Source: Jannaschia seosinensis | GTDB taxonomy: Bacteria; Pseudomonadota; Alphaproteobacteria; Rhodobacterales; Rhodobacteraceae | Assembly: GCF_001408515.1 (NCBI RefSeq) | Contig: NZ_CYPR01000043.1 | Span: 1-64,000 of the forward strand | Length of the DNA: 64,000 nucleotides | Direction of reading: 5' to 3' | In this document: piece after piece, positions 36,111 through 44,791 of the stretch | How positions within the stretch are numbered: the stretch's first letter is position 1 | Layout: the number at the start of each line of letters is the position of its first letter | Made by a program: the position numbers and the translations under genes | The notes under the pieces: generated by a model | Database searches by the model: none | What the model was told of the DNA's origin: nothing | The model's input: only the letters and a program-made list of their open reading frames with translations

Positions 36111-37712
36111 TCAGCCGTAGGTTTCCAGCATCTCCATCAGGTCGTCGTGATTGTTGGCCTCCTGCACCGGCTTGTCCTGCCGCCAGCGCAGCATCCGGGG
36201 AAAGCGTAACGCCACGCCGGATTTGTGGCGGGTGCTACGCTGGATTCCCTCGAAGCCGATCTCGAAGACGTGCTCCGGCGGAACCTGACGCACGGGGCCG
36301 AACCGCGCCAATGTGTTGCGCCGGACCCAGTGGGTGATCTTGCGAAACTCCGCATCGGTGAGGCCGGAATAGGCCTTGGTGAAGGGCACGAGTTCGTTGC
36401 CCTTCCACACGGCAAAGGTGAAGTCGGTGTAAAGGTTTGCGCGCCGCCCGTGCCCCGCCTGCGCATAGACCATGACGGCATCGATCGAGAGGGGGGCGAG
36501 CTTCCATTTCCACCAATCCCCCTTCTTGCGGCCGACGTGATAGGGGCTGTCGGCGCGCTTGAGCATCAGGCCCTCGGCCTGCGCATCGCGCGCTCCGGCG
36601 CGGATTTCGGCCAGCTTGTCCCAATCGTCGAACGGCACCAGCGGAGATATCGCCACCGGCGCCTCGCGCGGCAGGTCCGCAAGCATCGCTTCGAGCCGGG
36701 CGCGACGCTCAACGAAGGGACGCGCGCGCAGGTCGGCGCCGTCCTGTTCCAGCAGATCATAGGCGCGCAGGATCGCGGGCGCTTCGGACAGCACCTTTTT
36801 CGGCACAGTCTTTCGGCCGATCCTGCGTTGCAGCGCGGCGAAGCCCATCGGTGTTTCGGTCGCAGAATCCCACGCAAGGATTTCTCCGTCGAGAACAGTC
36901 CCATCCGGCAGGAAGTCGGCGGCACGGGCGAATTCCGGAAACCGGTCGGTCATCAACTCCTCCCCGCGGCTCCACAGGAAATGCTGCCCACCGCGCAGGA
37001 TGAGTTGGCCGCGAATGCCGTCCCACTTCCACTCGGCCCGCCAGTCCTCCGGCGGGCCGAGCGACGCGGGCCCCGCATCTTCCACTCCGTAGGCGAGGCA
37101 GAAGGGATAGGGCCGGCTCAGCGCCGCCTCCGGATCCGGAGCGGTGACGAGGGTCGCGAAGCTCGTCGTCTCAGGGGTCCAGCCGCCCATCAGGCGATGG
37201 GCCAACTCGGCCTCGTCGATGCCCGTCGCGCGCGACAGGGCGCGGGTCATCAGCTTCTGGCTGACACCCACGCGAAAGCCGCCGGTGATGAGCTTGTTGA
37301 ACACGAACCGTTCCATCCCCTCGAGCCTGTCCCACGCCTGAAGGATCCACCGCTTGCGCTCGGACTCCTCCAGGCGGGCAAGGCCGCGGATGTCGTTGAT
37401 CCAGGACGAAAGGCTTCGATCCGGCGCGGCTTCCGGCTCCGGCAAGACGAGGTGGATCGTCTCCGCCAGATCGCCGACCACGTCGTAGCTTGCCTTGAAG
37501 AGCCACATCGGCAGGTCCGCCCGCTCCGCCGCCCATTCGGACAGACGGGTCGCGTTGACGGAGCGCTTGGGCCGGCGACCGGAAAGGAGCGCGATCGTCC
37601 AGATCTTGTCGTCATCCGGCGCCTCCTCGAAATACGCCGTCAGCGCCGCGGTCTTGGCCAGCGTTTTGGTTGTCTGGTCGAGCGTGGTGAAAAGCCGGGC
37701 GAAGCGCCTCAT
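36111..37712 (-). CDS. ATP-dependent DNA ligase (LigC-type, DNA-damage associated)
   Basis: A 533-residue ATP-dependent DNA ligase. The adenylated lysine is K229 in EWKWDGIRGQ. Downstream nucleotidyltransferase motifs are DGEILAWD (III), the EGLMLKR block (IV) and WWKWKLAP (V). An N-terminal DNA-binding domain (1-200) and a C-terminal OB-fold complete the standard form of the bacterial 'cisplatin damage response' ligases. These work with an MBL-fold exonuclease, encoded two genes upstream in the same operon. Its start overlaps the esterase stop by 4 bp. The Lhr-type helicase and phosphoesterase that usually accompany this ligase are not adjacent. Confidence 0.93.
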   Translation of the reverse strand: MRRFARLFTTLDQTTKTLAKTAALTAYFEEAPDDDKIWTIALLSGRRPKRSVNATRLSEWAAERADLPMWLFKASYDVVGDLAETIHLVLPEPEAAPDRSLSSWINDIRGLARLEESERKRWILQAWDRLEGMERFVFNKLITGGFRVGVSQKLMTRALSRATGIDEAELAHRLMGGWTPETTSFATLVTAPDPEAALSRPYPFCLAYGVEDAGPASLGPPEDWRAEWKWDGIRGQLILRGGQHFLWSRGEELMTDRFPEFARAADFLPDGTVLDGEILAWDSATETPMGFAALQRRIGRKTVPKKVLSEAPAILRAYDLLEQDGADLRARPFVERRARLEAMLADLPREAPVAISPLVPFDDWDKLAEIRAGARDAQAEGLMLKRADSPYHVGRKKGDWWKWKLAPLSIDAVMVYAQAGHGRRANLYTDFTFAVWKGNELVPFTKAYSGLTDAEFRKITHWVRRNTLARFGPVRQVPPEHVFEIGFEGIQRSTRHKSGVALRFPRMLRWRQDKPVQEANNHDDLMEMLETYG

Positions 37713-38566
37713 CGCAGGAAATCCGCAAGCCGCGCCACCGCACGATCGGCCTTCGGACTCAGCCCCACGAAGAGATGCCAAGTGTGCGGCACGCCGCGTT
37801 CCTTCTCGATCGTGACCTCTGCGCCGCCCGCGCGCAGGTGTTCGGCAATGGCGTCGGCATCGCCTTCCAGCAATTCGCCCACGGCGCACTGGATCAGCGT
37901 GGGCGGTGCGCCGGCGAAATCGGCGTGGATCGGCGACAGGGCCGGGTTCCTCGGGTCGGCGCGTGCAACATATTCGCGCTGCACCCGCCGAAGCATCCGC
38001 AGCGGCAGCAGCGCCTCATGCGGAGCGGGCGGCATCGGACGGTCCGGGTCAAGATCGACAGCCGGCGAGACGAGAATCAACCGTTCCGGCGGCGTCCCGT
38101 CGCGTAAAAGCGCGGCCAGAGTCACGAGCGCCAGCGTTCCCCCGGCGCTGTCGCCCGCCAGTGCAAACGACCCCTCCGCACGAAGCGCGCGTGCGACGGT
38201 GACGCAATCGTCCGGCGCGGCGGGGAAGGGATGTTCGGGGGCCAACCGATAATCGGGAACGACGACGCGCCGGCCGCTCAGATGCGCCAGCGTCTTGGCC
38301 AGATGCGCGTACGTAAGTGAGGAGCCCAGCACGAAGCCGCCGCCATGCAACCACAGCAGCGTACCGCGCGCCTGCGGGGACGCAAAGATGCGCGCCGGCA
38401 CGCCACCGATGCGCGTCTGGATGACCTTTATATCGGGCAAGCTACGCCGGTGTGATACGACGGCCTGCATCACGCGGCGATGCCACCTCCAGGGCACGGG
38501 CAGCGCCAATGCGGGGCGCGCGCCCCAGCGGCAAAGCGCGAGGACGAGGGCATCGCGCCAGCTCAT
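37709..38566 (-). CDS. Alpha/beta hydrolase, HSL-type carboxylesterase
   Basis: A 285-residue hormone-sensitive-lipase family esterase. The oxyanion motif is LLWLHGGGFVLGS, the nucleophile elbow is GDSAGGTLA, the acid lies in the region following SPIHADFAG, and the catalytic His is in VPHTWHLF. An RLAPEHPFPAAPDD block confirms the HSL group. The N-terminal 30 residues are basic and moderately hydrophobic. It sits between the MBL exonuclease and the DNA ligase, with 4-bp ATGA overlaps on both sides, so it must be expressed with them. An esterase has no known part in this repair pair, so the arrangement is unusual or incidental. Confidence 0.87.
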   Translation of the reverse strand: MSWRDALVLALCRWGARPALALPVPWRWHRRVMQAVVSHRRSLPDIKVIQTRIGGVPARIFASPQARGTLLWLHGGGFVLGSSLTYAHLAKTLAHLSGRRVVVPDYRLAPEHPFPAAPDDCVTVARALRAEGSFALAGDSAGGTLALVTLAALLRDGTPPERLILVSPAVDLDPDRPMPPAPHEALLPLRMLRRVQREYVARADPRNPALSPIHADFAGAPPTLIQCAVGELLEGDADAIAEHLRAGGAEVTIEKERGVPHTWHLFVGLSPKADRAVARLADFLR

Positions 38567-39567
38567 GCCGCGCCCTCGTCGGCTTCGAGCAATTCGTCGC
38601 CATATTCCGTCTCGACGATCCGTGCGTCGTAACCCTGCTCCTCCAGCCACTGGCGAAAGGTCGACGTGTAGCCATGCGTGGTGAATATTCGCGTCGCACC
38701 GGTCTCCGCGATGGCGGCGTTCAGCCCCTTCCAATCGGCATGGTCGGACACGACGAAGCCTCTGTCGGCCGCCCGCCTGCGGCGCACCCCGCGCAAAGCC
38801 GCCCAACCCGATGCAATGGCTTGGCTCGCCGCCCCGAAACGCCGCGCCCAAGGTTGTGCAAGCGCGCCCGGCGGGGCAACGATCAATGCGCCGGCATGGG
38901 ACTTCAGGTCGATCTCCGGCGTGACCAGGATCGTGGCGGGCAGCGTTATTCCCTGCGCGCGCAGCACCGCATTCGTGTTCTCGACGGCGCCATGCGTCAG
39001 GATCGAGCCGATGGACGGGTCGATCATCGTGAGCACGCGCTGCGCCTTGCCCAAACTGTAGGCCCCGATCAGCGAGAAGCGACCGGCCTCGCGATTGGTC
39101 CGCCACCAGGCGTTGATCTCTGCCGCCAATTCCGCCTCGGGTCGCCAATCGAAGACAGGCAGGCCGAAGGTACACTCGGTGATGAAGGTGTGGCAGCGGA
39201 CCGGCTCGAACGGCTCCGAAAGACCGTCGGGCGTGGTCTTGTAGTCGCCGGAGACGACCCAGACTTCGCCGCGATGCTCGACCCGGATCTGCGCACTGCC
39301 GGGGACGTGACCGGCGGGGTGAAAACTGACGCGAACTCCGTTTATGTCGCGCGTCTCGCCGAACTCGATACCTTCGAGGTCAACCTCGCCGAGCCGGTGG
39401 CGAATGACCGGACCGGCGGCCTTGCTCGTCAGGTAGCGACGATGGCCGGGATAGGAATGATCGGCATGCCCATGGGTAACGAGAGCCCTTTCCACGGGGC
39501 GCCACGGGTCGATGTGAAAGCGGCCGGCGGGGCAGTAGATGCCTTCATCGCGAAATTCGAGTACCAT
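38563..39567 (-). CDS. Ligase-associated DNA exonuclease, metallo-beta-lactamase fold
   Basis: A 334-residue MBL/beta-CASP-like nuclease. Motif II is VTHGHADHSYPGH (metal site, H32-H37), and further metal ligands lie in HPAGHVPGSAQI, VSGDYKT and the C-terminal VVSDHADW and TTHGY segments. This is the SNM1-like 'ligase-associated DNA exonuclease' normally encoded with the LigC-type ATP ligase. The start is the Met at 39567; the frame extends upstream without conserved sequence. It heads the leftward operon exonuclease-esterase-ligase. Confidence 0.92.
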   Translation of the reverse strand: MVLEFRDEGIYCPAGRFHIDPWRPVERALVTHGHADHSYPGHRRYLTSKAAGPVIRHRLGEVDLEGIEFGETRDINGVRVSFHPAGHVPGSAQIRVEHRGEVWVVSGDYKTTPDGLSEPFEPVRCHTFITECTFGLPVFDWRPEAELAAEINAWWRTNREAGRFSLIGAYSLGKAQRVLTMIDPSIGSILTHGAVENTNAVLRAQGITLPATILVTPEIDLKSHAGALIVAPPGALAQPWARRFGAASQAIASGWAALRGVRRRRAADRGFVVSDHADWKGLNAAIAETGATRIFTTHGYTSTFRQWLEEQGYDARIVETEYGDELLEADEGAA

Positions 39568-39808
39568 GGGATGGGATGGTAGGGGACGTGGCGGTGCGGG
39601 AAAGGGCCCCTGTTCTGCAGCGGCCGATTCGTCATGAGTTCGGAGTGGCACTCAGGCGACGGAACCGACCTGCGGTCAGAAAATTTCGCGCTTCCCATAC
39701 CATTGCCCACTTTGCTCTGGTGCAGAGACAATTGGGCGAACATGTGCCGCCACTGCCCTATCCTGTGCGCCATACGCGCTGACGCCTTACGACGGGCGCC
39801 AGTGGCAC

Positions 39809-40906
39809 TCAGTCCGCAGCCTTTTCCGGCTCCATGTTGAGGCTCAACTCGCCGCTCTCCTCAAGTTCACGGACGGCGGCAACAATGGCGGACATCGCTT
39901 CCTCCGCCTCTTCGTCGGCCACGTCGGCGCGATCCGTTATCTCCTCGCGAAGCTGTTCGGCCATACGTTTTGAAATCGACCCAAGGATGAATTCGCCGAT
40001 CTTGTGCTGCTCCGCTGGCAGGGCCTTGATGGCGGCGACGATGAAATCGTTGCCAGCGGCACGCAGGACCTTCGGTATGTCGCGCGGATCGATCCGCTTC
40101 GGGATGTCTTCAAAGCTGAACACAGCGGCGCGGACGCGTGCTGCGAAGTCGGCGTCGCGTGCGTCGAGCGCATCCAGCAGCGTCCTGCGCACGCCAGAGG
40201 TGGCGGCGTTGAGGATTGCGGCGACCCGTGCCACAGGCGCAGATGCGAAGGCGAGCGGGGGACGGGCGGCGGCCTGGCGGCCGATTGCCGTACCGATCCG
40301 CGCCACGGCGTCGGGCGTCACGTATTCGGTGGCCGCGAAGGCCGCCGCCACCGCATCGGCCCGCTGGGACGGCAAGGCGGCGATGATCTCAGCCGACCGC
40401 TCCGCGGGCAGTTTCGAGAGCATGATCGCGCAGACTTCATCGGATTCCGCGTTGACCATCTCGAGGATGTCTTCGAGCGGCATCTCCGCGGCTTCGCGCC
40501 AGACGTTGTCGCCGGATGTCCCGCTGAGCCCGAGTTCGGCCGAGAGCATCTCCACCACATCCATTGAAAGCTGCCCGTCGAGGCCGGCAAGAAGCTTGGC
40601 GGGATCGCGGGGGATGTGGAGGCCGATCGCGTCGAGCTCCCCCGCGAATTCCGCAACGACGGCGGCCAAGGTCGGCTTGTCGATGAAGCGCAGCTCGGTC
40701 ATGACACGCACGAGCATGCGCTGCTGTTCCTGGGGCAGGTCGCGGATACCCGGATCGACCCCGCCGGTCACCAGAAGATGCACAACGACCGCCGCCTTTT
40801 GACGGCGGGTCAGGGTATCGGCAGCCGGATCGCCATCGAAATCGGGCAGGGCCGTCCGCATGGCAAGCGATGCAGTCTCGGCCTTCTTGGGCAAGGCTTG
40901 GGGCAC
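39809..40906 (-). CDS. fliG: Flagellar motor switch protein FliG, stand-alone copy
   Basis: A 365-residue FliG homologue. It has the N-terminal ring-interaction domain (about 35-120, TRRQKAAVVVHLLVTGG), a middle domain with the EMPLEDI (EHPQ-like) segment around 140, and a C-terminal domain with the charged motor helix (FEDIPKRIDPRDIPKVLRAA). FliG couples stator force to the rotor at the flagellar C-ring. A ggagg Shine-Dalgarno precedes the ATG. No other flagellar gene is in the window, so this copy is detached from its operon. It lies upstream of the DNA exonuclease operon with about 240 bp between. Confidence 0.85.
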   Translation of the reverse strand: MPQALPKKAETASLAMRTALPDFDGDPAADTLTRRQKAAVVVHLLVTGGVDPGIRDLPQEQQRMLVRVMTELRFIDKPTLAAVVAEFAGELDAIGLHIPRDPAKLLAGLDGQLSMDVVEMLSAELGLSGTSGDNVWREAAEMPLEDILEMVNAESDEVCAIMLSKLPAERSAEIIAALPSQRADAVAAAFAATEYVTPDAVARIGTAIGRQAAARPPLAFASAPVARVAAILNAATSGVRRTLLDALDARDADFAARVRAAVFSFEDIPKRIDPRDIPKVLRAAGNDFIVAAIKALPAEQHKIGEFILGSISKRMAEQLREEITDRADVADEEAEEAMSAIVAAVRELEESGELSLNMEPEKAAD

Positions 40907-41034
40907 GGAACCTCCACCGGATCAGAACGTCTCCGGTCTCGCACGTGCTTTCCTAACGCTTCCCTAACTTGCCGGACGGCACCGCCTTCCTTTCCATGAA
41001 AATCCGATACATCGCGCCGGATACACAGCGTGGT

Positions 41035-41946
41035 TCAGGTCAGCCCCGCCGTCTCCTCCGCCCCGATCATCAGGTTGAGGTTCTGCACCGCCGTCCCCGA
41101 CGCGCCCTTGCCGAGGTTGTCGAGCGTGGCCGTCAAAGTGACGCGACCACGGCCGTCGCCATGAACGCCGATCTCCATCCGGTTGGTGCCGTTGAGCGCC
41201 TGCGGGTCGAGCCGATCGCCCCCGAGCACGACGGACACGAACGGATCCTTCGCATAGAAGTCGCGTAGCGCCGCCTCGATCCGGGCATGGCCCGGCACCC
41301 CGCCGGTGAGGAGGTCGGCATGGAGGTGCAACTGCACAACCATTCCCTGCGCGAAATTGCCGACCGCGGGCTGGAACAGGGGGCGCCGCGTGAGGCCGCC
41401 ATAGGTCATGATCTCGGGGACGTGCTTGTGATCCTGCCCGAGCGCATAGAGCGAGAAATCGGGCGCCTCCCCGGCCTCATGCGCGGCGATCGAAGCCTTG
41501 CCGCCGCCGCTATAGCCCGACACCCCGGTCAGGACGGTGGCGTGGTCGCTGCGCATGATTTCGGCGTCGATCAGCGGGCGCAGAAGCGCGATTGCCCCGG
41601 TCGCGTAGCAGCCGACATTCGCCACCCTGAGCGCATTGGAGATGCGGCCGCGCTGGCCCGGAAGCTCGGGCATGCCATAGGTCCAGTCCGGCGCGATCCG
41701 GTGTGCGGTCGAGGCGTCGATCAGCCGAGTTTCTCCAGCCATCGGAATGGCCATGCGCGCCGCATCGTCGGGCAGGCACAGGATCGCCACATCCGCTTCG
41801 GCAAAGGCGGCGCGGCGTGCGCCGTCATCCTTGCGATGCGCCTCGTCGAGCTGGACGAGTTCAATGTCGTCCCGGGCGGAGAGGCGATCGCGGATCCGCA
41901 AGCCCGTCGTGCCGGCTTCGCCGTCGATGAAGATCTTGTAAGTCAT
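41035..41946 (-). CDS. argC: N-acetyl-gamma-glutamyl-phosphate reductase, short (type 2) form
   Basis: NADPH-dependent reduction of N-acetylglutamyl phosphate in arginine synthesis. At 303 residues it is the short AGPR type found in alphaproteobacteria. The N-terminal IFIDGEAGTTGLRIRDRL is diagnostic. The catalytic Cys is C113 in ANVGCYATGAI, and the catalytic His region is GTNRMEIGVHG with PVGNFAQGM before it. The start MTYKIF is chosen over upstream Met codons with no conserved sequence. It is upstream of fliG with about 128 bp between them and could share its transcript. Confidence 0.95.
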   Translation of the reverse strand: MTYKIFIDGEAGTTGLRIRDRLSARDDIELVQLDEAHRKDDGARRAAFAEADVAILCLPDDAARMAIPMAGETRLIDASTAHRIAPDWTYGMPELPGQRGRISNALRVANVGCYATGAIALLRPLIDAEIMRSDHATVLTGVSGYSGGGKASIAAHEAGEAPDFSLYALGQDHKHVPEIMTYGGLTRRPLFQPAVGNFAQGMVVQLHLHADLLTGGVPGHARIEAALRDFYAKDPFVSVVLGGDRLDPQALNGTNRMEIGVHGDGRGRVTLTATLDNLGKGASGTAVQNLNLMIGAEETAGLT

Positions 41947-42145
41947 GGCCGTACCTCCCGCTGCGCGTCGTCTTGAGATACGCGCGGCGGCGGGGCCGTG
42001 CAACCGATGGGCGTGCCGTCGGCGCACAGACGCATCTGGCTGTACCGGTGGCTGCGTCAGAACCGGCTCGCGACGGGCGCGATGCTACACGAAATCAAGA
42101 AGAGCAGGGCGCATAAACGTCCTCGCCGGCACCGCAATCAAGCGA

Positions 42146-43091
42146 TCACTGCGTCGCGTCGGGCAAAGCGGCGCGGATGGTGCACACCACCCCTTCGGGA
42201 TCGAAGACAAGCGCTGCCGAACCGCCCAGATCCGGCGCGAGCGCCCGTTCGATGAGGCGGGAGCCGAACTCCTGCCGCTGTGGCGGAGAGACCTGCGGGC
42301 TGCCTTCCTCTCGCCATTCCACGACGAGGGTGGCGTCCTCCGATCCCGCCTCCGCCCACCAGCGGATGCCAACGCAGCCCTCGGGCGTGGAAAGCGCGCC
42401 GTATTTCGCGGCGTTAATCGCAAGCTGATGGAACGCCATCGAAAACGCAGTGGCCTTCTCGGTCGAGACGCTGATCTGTGGGCCATCGCGGCCAGCCGAC
42501 CGAGAAACGCGCGCCGGCCCTCCTCGAGCATGTCCGCCTCGCGGAAGGTCTGCGACGCGAGGCTGCTTGCAAGCGCGAAGGCGTTCTTGACACCCGGTGC
42601 GCCATTTCCCCCGCAAGCGTCTGGGCCCGGCTCTCCGCCCGCCTGCGCGCCTCCAGTTCGTCGCGAAGCTGGAACGGCCGCTGTCGCGCGTCAAAAGCCG
42701 CGCGGGCGATCGAAATGAAGACCGCCGTACGCATCGGGCGCTCCAGCATGACGACCCCCGGACGCGTGCTGAAGGAGGTCATGTGGTCCTTGGTGCCGCT
42801 CACGGTGCGCCGCCGCTCCGGATCAACCAGGAGGATGACCGGAAGGCTCGACCAGTACGGTTGCGCATCGAGTAGGTCCGTCAGGCGCCGGACCACCTCA
42901 CATGTCAGGAACTCCTCGCTCAGGACCAGCGCGCTCAGGTCCTCCAGCGGGATCTTGAGCAGGTCCGCGAGGTCCGTCGCGGGCAGACAGGGGAGGCCCG
43001 CATTGTCCAGCAATCCACACGCGATTTCCGCATCCCGGCCGATGGGGGCGAGTGTCAGGACGGCTCTGGTACCGCTTGTGTCTTCGGTCAA
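42146..43091 (-). pseudogene. HWE histidine kinase, disrupted by one frameshift and one frameshifting deletion
   Basis: Leftward gene starting 13 bp after the KaiC-like stop. The first frame (MTEDTSGTRAVLTLAP) covers a receiver-like domain and a helix leading to the H-box LAGEMAHRV. There, near 42588-42594, the frame is lost and the expected continuation KNAFALASSLASQTFREAD moves to another frame. That frame runs through LGRLAAMAH and breaks again near 42474-42486, where about 40 family residues are also missing. The ATP-binding half (FSMAFHQLAINAAKYGALS, then GSRLIERALAPDLGG) continues in a third frame to the TGA at 42146. Kinase activity is not expected unless these are sequence errors. Confidence 0.8.
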
Positions 43092-43104
43092 TTTCGCCCC
43101 AGCC

Positions 43105-44580
43105 TCACTCCGGCAGTCCCTTGTTCTGCGTCTGCAATTCCGGCTCGCCGGACAGAACGCCGGAGAAGTTCTCGACCGGCTCGCTCACCTCGATCCGGCC
43201 GGGGGCGAAGCGCAACGCCCGGATGGTCGCCTCGTGGGGACCGTCGCGCTTTTTCAGGACGGAAATCACCCTGTGCACGCTTCCCGCCGCTTTGAAATGC
43301 CAAAGCACGATCACCGTATCCGCCATGTCGCTGACATCCACCGGGCTCTGCACGTTTTCCCCCAGAAGGCCGTGCTGTCCCACGACGACCAGCGACAGCA
43401 CGCCCCTCTCGCTCAAGAACGCGAGCAGGTCGTGCATCTGCGTCACGAGGGCCTGCTCCTGCGGCATCGCGTGGGAATAGCCGGTGAGGGTGTCGATCAT
43501 GACCACCTTGGCCTTGTCCCGCTCGACCGCCTCGCGGACCAGCTGCGAAAACTCGCCGGGTGACAATCCGGAGGTGTTCACGGACCGGAAGGTCACACGC
43601 CCGTCATCGATCAACGGGCCAAGCTCCATCCCGAGGCTCTTGGGAGCGGTTGAAGAACGTCGCCGGGCGCTCGTCGAAGCTGAAGATCGCGGCGCGGTCG
43701 CCGCGTTGCGCCGCGGCATAGGCGTAGAGCGCGAGGTCTTGCCCGTCCCCGTCGGCCCGACCACCACGCAGGCCGTGCCGAAGGACATGCCGCCGCCAAG
43801 CAGCTTGTCGAGTCCCTCGATGCCGCTTCCGACGGCTTCGCCGGGCGGCGGCCTGCCGCCCGTGTCGGCCTCGAGCCGCGGGAAGACCTGGATCCCGCCG
43901 CTTTGGATGCGGAAATTGTGGTTGCCGCCGTGGAAATCCATGCTCCGCATCTTCGAGACGTGCAGCCGCCGCCGCACGTCGTCGTAATCGGGCACGTTGC
44001 GGTCCAGCGCCACAACGCCGTCGGCAAGGTCGCCCACGACTTCGTTCATGCACTTGGCGCTGTCGAGAATGAGGGAGGTCGTCGACATCCGCGACAGCAG
44101 GGCCCGCAGCAGCAGGACCTGCCGCTGGAAGCGCACCTGCGTATCCGCAAGGTGCCGTATCTGTGCGATGGAATCGAAGACCAGCCGGTCGGGTCTGAAA
44201 TGCTCGATCTCCTTCAGGAGCGCCGACATCATCTCCGTCAGTTCGACCTCGGCGGTGTGAAACAGCGTCTGCTCGCTGCTGTTCTCGGCCCCGTCCATCA
44301 TCCGCTCGTTGCGAATTTCGACACCATCGAGCGACCAGCCATGCGCCGCGGCGGTGCGCTTCAGGGCCGCCTCGGTCTGCGACAGCGTGATGAAAAGGAC
44401 CTTCTCGCCCTTCGCGAGACCGTCGAGCAGGAACTGTCGCCCCATCGTCGTCTTTCCGACGCCGGCATCGCCATAGACCACGTTCATTTCGCCGCGCGGA
44501 AACCCGCCGCCGAGAATTTCGTTGAGGCCCTTGATCCCGGTTCCGGCTCTCAACGGTTCATCGGGATTTCTGTCGAGCAT
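43105..44580 (-). CDS. KaiC-like RecA-superfamily ATPase with an internal frame-shifted block
   Basis: A 491-codon double-domain KaiC/RadA-like ATPase. Domain 1 has Walker A YGDAGVGKTT (37-46) and Walker B-like DRLVFDSIAQ. Domain 2 has Walker A GPTGTGKTS (275-283) and VVMIDTLTGYS. Between the domain 2 Walker A and SLGMELG, about 38 codons (SRSTPMPRRN onward) are nonsense-like. The same DNA in another frame gives LALYAYAAAQRGDRAAIFSFDE, the expected catalytic-Glu region. A one-base loss near 43736 and a one-base gain near 43643 compensate each other. Bacterial KaiC homologues without KaiA act in stress and light/dark signalling with HWE kinases, as the neighbours suggest. No kaiB was found. 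Confidence 0.8.
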   Translation of the reverse strand: MLDRNPDEPLRAGTGIKGLNEILGGGFPRGEMNVVYGDAGVGKTTMGRQFLLDGLAKGEKVLFITLSQTEAALKRTAAAHGWSLDGVEIRNERMMDGAENSSEQTLFHTAEVELTEMMSALLKEIEHFRPDRLVFDSIAQIRHLADTQVRFQRQVLLLRALLSRMSTTSLILDSAKCMNEVVGDLADGVVALDRNVPDYDDVRRRLHVSKMRSMDFHGGNHNFRIQSGGIQVFPRLEADTGGRPPPGEAVGSGIEGLDKLLGGGMSFGTACVVVGPTGTGKTSRSTPMPRRNAATAPRSSASTSARRRSSTAPKSLGMELGPLIDDGRVTFRSVNTSGLSPGEFSQLVREAVERDKAKVVMIDTLTGYSHAMPQEQALVTQMHDLLAFLSERGVLSLVVVGQHGLLGENVQSPVDVSDMADTVIVLWHFKAAGSVHRVISVLKKRDGPHEATIRALRFAPGRIEVSEPVENFSGVLSGEPELQTQNKGLPE

Positions 44581-44662
44581 GCGAGGTCCAGTTCACGATA
44601 GGGGGCACCGCCCGAATTCCGTCCGGTCACCAGAATCTTAACGAACTCGCGGAAGTAGCGTG

Positions 44663-44673
44663 CCCCCCCCCCC
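44663..44673. repeat. Homopolymeric run of 11 C
   Basis: An uninterrupted C11 run (G11 on the transcribed strand) lies about 80 bp upstream of the KaiC-like start and about 120 bp past the stop of the response regulator. Runs of this length are hypermutable by slippage and could alter promoter spacing for the leftward KaiC-like gene. They are also a common site of sequencing error. Confidence 0.9.
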
Positions 44674-44791
44674 GCGGGTACGCAACGACTCCAATATCCG
44701 GGAGGCGCCATCGCCCTTGAGATCCGAAGCCCCTTCGCTGAGCCGGAAAGCCGCGTGGGACGGCAGGGACGCGCCGCAACCCCCGGACGTG

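Noticed and set aside
43105-44580. A true KaiABC circadian clock
   Set aside because: No kaiA or kaiB was found, and the second ATPase domain is disrupted; only a KaiC-like signalling ATPase is supported.
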